DNA from: Amyelois transitella | Lineage: Eukaryota; Arthropoda; Insecta; Lepidoptera; Pyralidae | DNA: 64,000 bases | Assembly: GCF_032362555.1 (NCBI RefSeq) | Contig: NC_083516.1 | Location: forward strand, 11,123,001 to 11,187,000 | Reading direction: 5' to 3' | Shown: one piece after another, positions 58,838 through 64,000 of the stretch | Layout of the letters: each line of letters opens with the position of its first letter | Numbering within the stretch: the stretch's first letter is position 1 | Made by a program: the position numbers and the translations under genes | Notes under the pieces: generated by a model | Told to the model about the DNA's origin: nothing | Databases searched by the model: none | What the model saw: only the letters and a program-made list of their open reading frames with translations

Positions 58838-60221
58838 AGGTAAGGGATTGTAACGTATAGCATAGGCTCTGCTGACCGGATTATCCTTTTTGCTTTTTAA
58901 CAAAGCTAAAGAAGGCTCGGAAGAGATGCTTCGTAAGATATACTAAGATACAAAAGTTAATTAGAAAATATCCACATAGCTGAAATTTTAGAAGAGAGAA
59001 GAATAATAACAAATATTAATCGATGTTTTACATTCCTAAATTAATATGGGAAGAAGAAGAAGTATATATGCAGCGAAGCAAATTGAAATTAAAAATCCTG
59101 TTCCGATAATATTAACAAGAAAAATTTATTCACATAATTTAAGTATGAAACTTCAAATGAACTTCTAATACGATTTGATGTTCTCCAAAAGCTCGTTTTC
59201 CGAGAATTCGTCGTTTGATCTCAAACTTATGAGAGATTTCATTAAAAATACTGTCTTCCAGATTTTCTTATTATTAATTTGAGTTGTAAACAACATGAAC
59301 AGTATAAAATTAACATGCCGAAAAACTTTTTACTTTAGAATATAATAGGCATAGTCTAAAAATAGGTAACAAAGAGATCAAAAGACAGAGGTGTTACCGA
59401 AATAAATAGAAGAAATAGTCCGTGTTAATTAAAAACTTCCAGATCTAATTTGGTTTAGGTTTGCAAAGGTTATGAAAGTCTTCCTGTATCTTAAGATTTT
59501 TCTTAATTATATCCAAGGACTATAAGTACGTAGTTATAAGTTGTCTCAAGAAATAAATGGATTATTACAAGATATCATTAGGAGTGCTCATAAACCCAAG
59601 CAGGGCAGACCAAGCTATTAAGCTCTAGCATTAAGTAGTTTATTATAATATACTTCTCGTAGTAATCCTAAACAGAGATTATTCTTATTATATTGGGTTA
59701 CGTAATACCCCTATAGTTTTTATAATTTGTACAAGTAGTTTGTTCTTTCTCCTGATCGAGTTATAAATAGATTTTTCAATTATTTAAGAAACCTCTCAGG
59801 TTTACTAACGTCCAAAAAATTAGCTTCTTCATCCAAAACGGCTATCAAAGTAGGCAATTGGCACCATCTTAGATGTCATTCGCCACAAAATGCTCTTCCA
59901 GCCTGTCACTGTAATTTTTCCAATTTCCGTTTAAGATATCATACTCAAATAAAATGGAGGTTGGTAACATTCAATGTTACCATTTTATTTCCGTAAAATT
60001 AAACGAGTGTATGGTATTTTTTTGTTCTCGTCACCACTGATAAATAATAGAGATGCGTTCGGTAATAATTTATTTATTACTATGAGAAAACCAAGAGTCA
60101 TTTTCAAACATCTTTTAAGGTTAGGCTACTAAATTTGAAATTCTTATGGAAAAAGGCCGGTGTGTGACAAGTGATTATTGCTACAGAAATCAGAATAATA
60201 TATTCTGATTTATAATACAAA
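58838..60221. other. Non-coding DNA
   Basis: AT-rich. A small palindrome at about 59971-59991 (TGGTAACATTCAATGTTACCA). No gene recognised. Confidence 0.35.
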
Positions 60222-60298
60222 CGGGGCCATCGAGTCCCTTGAATATTGGTTCTGTTTACCCCGCAAAGAATAAGGACGTGATAATGTGTATGTATGTA
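60222..60298 (+). repeat. Family A tail remnant
   Basis: TTGGTTCTGTTTACCCCGCA and AGGACGTGATAATGTGTATG. Confidence 0.75.
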
Positions 60299-62300
60299 AG
60301 ACCATGATAAATTGAAGAACTGAAAAACTCAATTTATAGCTGCTAGTCGTAATTTATTCTCCGTTCCAGTGACTGGAATCTCCGTTTTTGTTTTATATCA
60401 GCCGCAACACTAATGGAAATGTATGTCACAACAATTTGTGTGACACTCAATTGTATGATACGTCATTTCTGTAAAGAAGATTTATATGTGCCGAGATATT
60501 TACCAGCCGATTAATTTCGTTATAATATGTACGACTAGCTTTTATCCGCATCTTTTTACTAATATTTTATTAGTAAATTTTCTTCTCAATTAATATTAGG
60601 CACCGTTGTGCCATCTGTTTGTTTAAAACCAGTTTTTTCTTGAAACAAAGATCCGTATTACCTACATTTTTTAAATTTACTAGTATTTCTGCATTCGTTT
60701 TATTTTGAAAACGTAGCCTGTATTAAATCGGTTACAGGGTAATAAATAAAATTTGTGGTTGTACTAATACACTTCAATAAAAGAATATTAAACATCTTTA
60801 AAAGAAAATGATATAAAACGAGTAATTTTCTCAAAACCACACTTTTTCAGTCCTCGCGCGTCTCCTCTAATTGGTACAATGAACGTTTCTTCACAAAATA
60901 TCTAGAGAATGTAAGGATAGCAGAGTATTAGATAATATTTTTATTTAAATTAATAATAGCGTGTAAGGTCTAACGTCAAGGGAAAAGACCGATCAAGTTG
61001 AAAATATTTTTTTTAAATGTAAGCCCTGTTAAGCGCTCTCTCAGACACACGTTTAAACTGATATTAACCAGAGAGAGGGCTAAACAGAGCATTTATAACA
61101 AGACTCGAAAGTCACTTAAGTTTTTTTTAACGTGGAAACAATAGTTTTTTAGAATCAATCAATCAATCAAATATTATATTTTCTCTCAAATCTTAAGCAG
61201 TAAGTTCATCACATAGTTAGTATCACAGAGACTGGTGTCTGAACTAAGCTGATGCTCGTATCTCAGAAACACCAGCCTCCTCAAAGAAATATATTGTATT
61301 GCAAAGAAATAAATATATGCGCATGTAAACAATATATTTATTTATTTAACTTAACATTTATGAAAAGTTAATTTACACCCAATAAAGATAAAGACGTGAT
61401 CATATGTATGTATGACTGTATGCATCTGTCCCCTCGTTAAATTTGTCTCAACTCAAAGACAAATAAAAAGCTACACTTTAAATAGCTTTAATTGACGCAA
61501 TTACGCAAACTCAAGTAATGAGCGGTTAATTATAAACGAAAGGTTGGTCCGTCTGTGGTTTTGTCTCTTCGTGGTGCTCCACAATATTTAAACAGGCTTT
61601 CATTGAATGGGTTGGTTTTGTTTAAATTTATTACAAGTGGAAATTTTTAAACATAATTTCATATTTGATTAATTTGATGACCTGACGTCGCTTATTCCCA
61701 TATCTGAGGAAATTTCATGAAATACTCTCTTAATCAATCCCAGATCGAATAAAGCTTAATGCCAAATTTCAAATCAAGACCTTGCAGTTCGGACTCTGCG
61801 CTGTTATGTCCTATTTTATACAGAGGGTCAATGAACTTGATGCACGTCTCCTAAACATACATAATGGCTCTATAAAATGGCATTCCACGCTTGATCGGGC
61901 ACATAAAATCTTAATAATGGCTGTGCAGTCACACAACAAATAGTTATAAATAAACAACGCACGTCTCCTACATATTTTACGGCGAAGAGGGCTCTATGAA
62001 CTTTCATAGCAGTTGCTAGCATCCGCAAAAGGAAGACATGTAAATTTATTATGAACTTTTGCTTAGCGATTCTCACAAACTTTCGACAGCTTCTTGCAAC
62101 ACTATATTTTATGAAAATGTTGTCAGTCTTCCTACGTGAACGTGGCCAGACACTAAGCTTCTTTCTGGAAGTCAAAACGGGGATCGAAGCCAGAACTATG
62201 ATATTAGGTCTTCAGCATATCTTTCCATAACAGACTATTGTATCATTAATTAAAAGCTATTGTTCAATTATTCCAGATTATATAGTATAAAATAATTTTG
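60299..62300. other. Non-coding DNA
   Basis: Contains an imperfect inverted repeat at 61024-61092 (CTGTTAAGCGCTCTCTCAG against GAGAGAGGGCTAAACAGAGC), an (AATC)n run near 61156-61172, and a family-A-like tail scrap at 61390-61412 (AAGACGTGATCATATGTATG). No gene recognised. Confidence 0.4.
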
Positions 62301-62469
62301 AATGTGGATGATGAGGACAACTAGTCCTGATTTATAATTTTTGACGAAATAAAACTCTGGACTCGATAAAAAGATGTGTATTCGGAAAAACGTTCAAAAA
62401 AAGGCGGGAAGATTTTTCTTCTTTTTTTTACAATGGAAATTGCGCACAGATAATTAATTGGCGCAAACA
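62300..62469 (-). repeat. Candidate 3' LTR start of second BEL/Pao element
   Basis: In element orientation CGCCCGGGGGCA (purine-rich tract, 62470-62481) is followed by TGTTTGCGCC at 62469, a plausible polypurine tract and LTR start. The far end of the LTR cannot be fixed because the other LTR is outside the window. Confidence 0.45.
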
Positions 62470-62496
62470 TGCCCCCGGGCGTTGAAAGCCTTTCTT

Positions 62497-64000
62497 TCAA
62501 CCAAACTCTGCGTCGACGGGTAGTGGGCAAATCCTATTAAAAGCTCTTCGTATGACTCCAACAGATGTGGTGATGTCTGCCACTCGAACAATTCCATCTG
62601 ATCCAGGATGGACGGCAATGACTCTTCCCAATCGCCATTTGAGAGGAGGTAGATGATCTTCCTTTACGACGACCAATGCACCCAGCTTCAGTGTATCGTT
62701 GCCCTTTTGCCACTTGGTTCTGTGCTGCAACTCAGATACGAACTCCTTACTCCAACGAGCCCAAAAATGCTGGCGTAACTGCTCTATTCGTTGGAAACGT
62801 GATAATGAAGCAGTGGAATGGTCCTTGATATCATGCCGTGGAAGTGAAGTAAGAGGCCGGCCTATCAAAAAATGTCCTGGAGTCAATGGGGTGCAATCTG
62901 CTGGATCGGAAGACAGAGGCGTCAGTGGACGTGAATTTAATATTGCCTCAATCTGGACTAACGTGGTGTTAAGCTCTTCAAACGTAAGGTTACAATTTCC
63001 CAACACTCGCCTAAGGTGGAATTTTGTTGACTTAACACCCGCTTCCCAAAGACCGCCGTAATGAGGGCTATACGCAGGGATAAAATGGAATTTGATACCA
63101 TCATTAGCTAATTGTTCGCTCAAGGAATCACAATTAGTTTTAAGAAACTTCGAAAGTTCATTGCAGGCCCCTACGAATGAGGTACCGTTATCGGAATAAA
63201 TATCATCGGGCTTTCCCCGTCGCGAAATAAATCGAAATAATGCTAGTAAATACTTATTACTCGTTAAGTCACTCACCACCTCCAAATGGATAGCTTTAGT
63301 GGTGAAACACACAAAAATTGCAATGTACACTTTTATCAGCTTACATCCGCGACCTTGCCGACTAGCAGCCATGATGGGACCAGCATAGTCCACACCAGTG
63401 CACTGAAAGGGGTAACCGCCTGGAAGGAGACGCTGCTGTGGTAAATTGCCCATTATAGGACTAACTGTTCTACCTGATATGCGACAGCAACGTACACACT
63501 TACGATAACAAGTCCTCGCTAAATTTCGTCCGCCTATAGGCCAGTACGAATCTCTAATAGAAGCCAACATCAATTGTGGGCCTGCATGCATTAACCTTAT
63601 ATGTTCAAATTCAAAAAGTAATTTTGTAAATTTATGAGTGGACTGTAAAATAATAGGGTGCTTTTTCTCAAAACAAAACAAGGAATTAACTAAGCGTCCT
63701 CCAACACGCATTATTTTATTATCATCAAGAAATACATTAAATTTAATAAGGGCGCTTTTATTTGGCAATTTACGATTACCAGAAAGCATTTCATACTCAG
63801 GAAATGATTCCTTTTGACTTTGGATAATGACAACATTTAGTGCATCCTGCAAATCATCTTGTGACAGAAATTTACTAGCTGTAGGCTTTTTTCTACACAA
63901 TTTAATAAATTTTAAAACAGTACCTACAGTGCGGATATGCCTTAAATAATTTGAAAATCTACTAAAATCTATAAGAGTGTAACTTAGACTATCATTACGA
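62497..64000 (-). CDS. Second BEL/Pao pol, C-terminal part (runs off window)
   Basis: Open from the window edge at 64000 to the stop at 62497-62499, about 500 codons. There is no true start here: an apparent start at 63900 is TTG inside a longer frame. Domains: integrase zinc-binding H2C2 region (HPIILQSTHKFTKLL, HIRLMHAGPQL, CYRKCVRCCRISG), integrase core with D,D,E in GVDYAGP, YSDNGTSF and LWEAGVKS, then a DUF5641-like C-terminus (RWRLGRV-like KWRLGRVIAVHPGSDG). Clearly diverged from the element at 38189 (same family, different lineage). Upstream gag, protease and RT are expected to the right of the window. It is intact as far as visible. Confidence 0.93.
   Translation of the reverse strand, partial: RNDSLSYTLIDFSRFSNYLRHIRTVGTVLKFIKLCRKKPTASKFLSQDDLQDALNVVIIQSQKESFPEYEMLSGNRKLPNKSALIKFNVFLDDNKIMRVGGRLVNSLFCFEKKHPIILQSTHKFTKLLFEFEHIRLMHAGPQLMLASIRDSYWPIGGRNLARTCYRKCVRCCRISGRTVSPIMGNLPQQRLLPGGYPFQCTGVDYAGPIMAASRQGRGCKLIKVYIAIFVCFTTKAIHLEVVSDLTSNKYLLALFRFISRRGKPDDIYSDNGTSFVGACNELSKFLKTNCDSLSEQLANDGIKFHFIPAYSPHYGGLWEAGVKSTKFHLRRVLGNCNLTFEELNTTLVQIEAILNSRPLTPLSSDPADCTPLTPGHFLIGRPLTSLPRHDIKDHSTASLSRFQRIEQLRQHFWARWSKEFVSELQHRTKWQKGNDTLKLGALVVVKEDHLPPLKWRLGRVIAVHPGSDGIVRVADITTSVGVIRRAFNRICPLPVDAEFG

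Overview
The window looks like a lepidopteran (moth) chromosome segment. It is AT-rich with compact multi-exon genes separated by short introns. It is littered with tRNA-headed SINEs, 5'-truncated RTE-like LINE tails ending in TATG repeats, and BEL/Pao retrotransposons of the kind typical of moth genomes. Species cannot be named from sequence alone; a noctuid-like moth is my best guess.

Positions 1-20986 hold three paralogous SLC17-type major facilitator transporter genes ('putative inorganic phosphate cotransporter' family). Gene A is on the minus strand (exons from 4918 down to position 1, its last exons outside the window). It is head-to-head with gene B (plus, 6640-12350, 549 aa predicted). 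Gene C follows B in tandem (plus, 13884-20934, 543 aa predicted). All exon junctions were rebuilt by eye from GT/AG sites, reading frame and paralogue alignment; intron positions and phases are the same in all three genes as far as A can be seen. Gene C carries a recent tandem duplication (about 0.85 kb) of its penultimate exon. B and C share a conserved block about 140-160 bp upstream of their ATGs.

Positions 21000-24650 hold a block of inverted repeats: two fold-back elements (about 530 and 465 bp) sitting between two outer arms of about 235 bp that are reverse complements of each other. From 24650 to 38180 I see no host gene. The stretch contains scattered repeats: LINE tails, tRNA-derived SINEs, and an abundant short retroposon (called family A here) whose 3' end resembles the LINE tail.

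Positions 38189-44743 are one complete BEL/Pao LTR retrotransposon on the minus strand: two 376-bp LTRs that read as identical, a 5-bp target duplication GTAGC, a primer-binding-site candidate, a polypurine tract and one uninterrupted 1746-codon gag-pol. From 44744 to 62300 the sequence is again repeat-rich and non-coding as far as I can see. At the right edge (62497-64000, minus) is the 3' part of a second, different BEL/Pao pol, running off the window.

The most informative unusual signals are these: the duplicated penultimate exon of gene C, which cannot be spliced in twice without a frameshift; the unusually high B/C similarity confined to that exon (probable gene conversion); the shared tail of the short family A retroposon and the RTE-like LINE, with 10-11-bp target duplications on both; and the fold-back block, which could produce long hairpin RNA.
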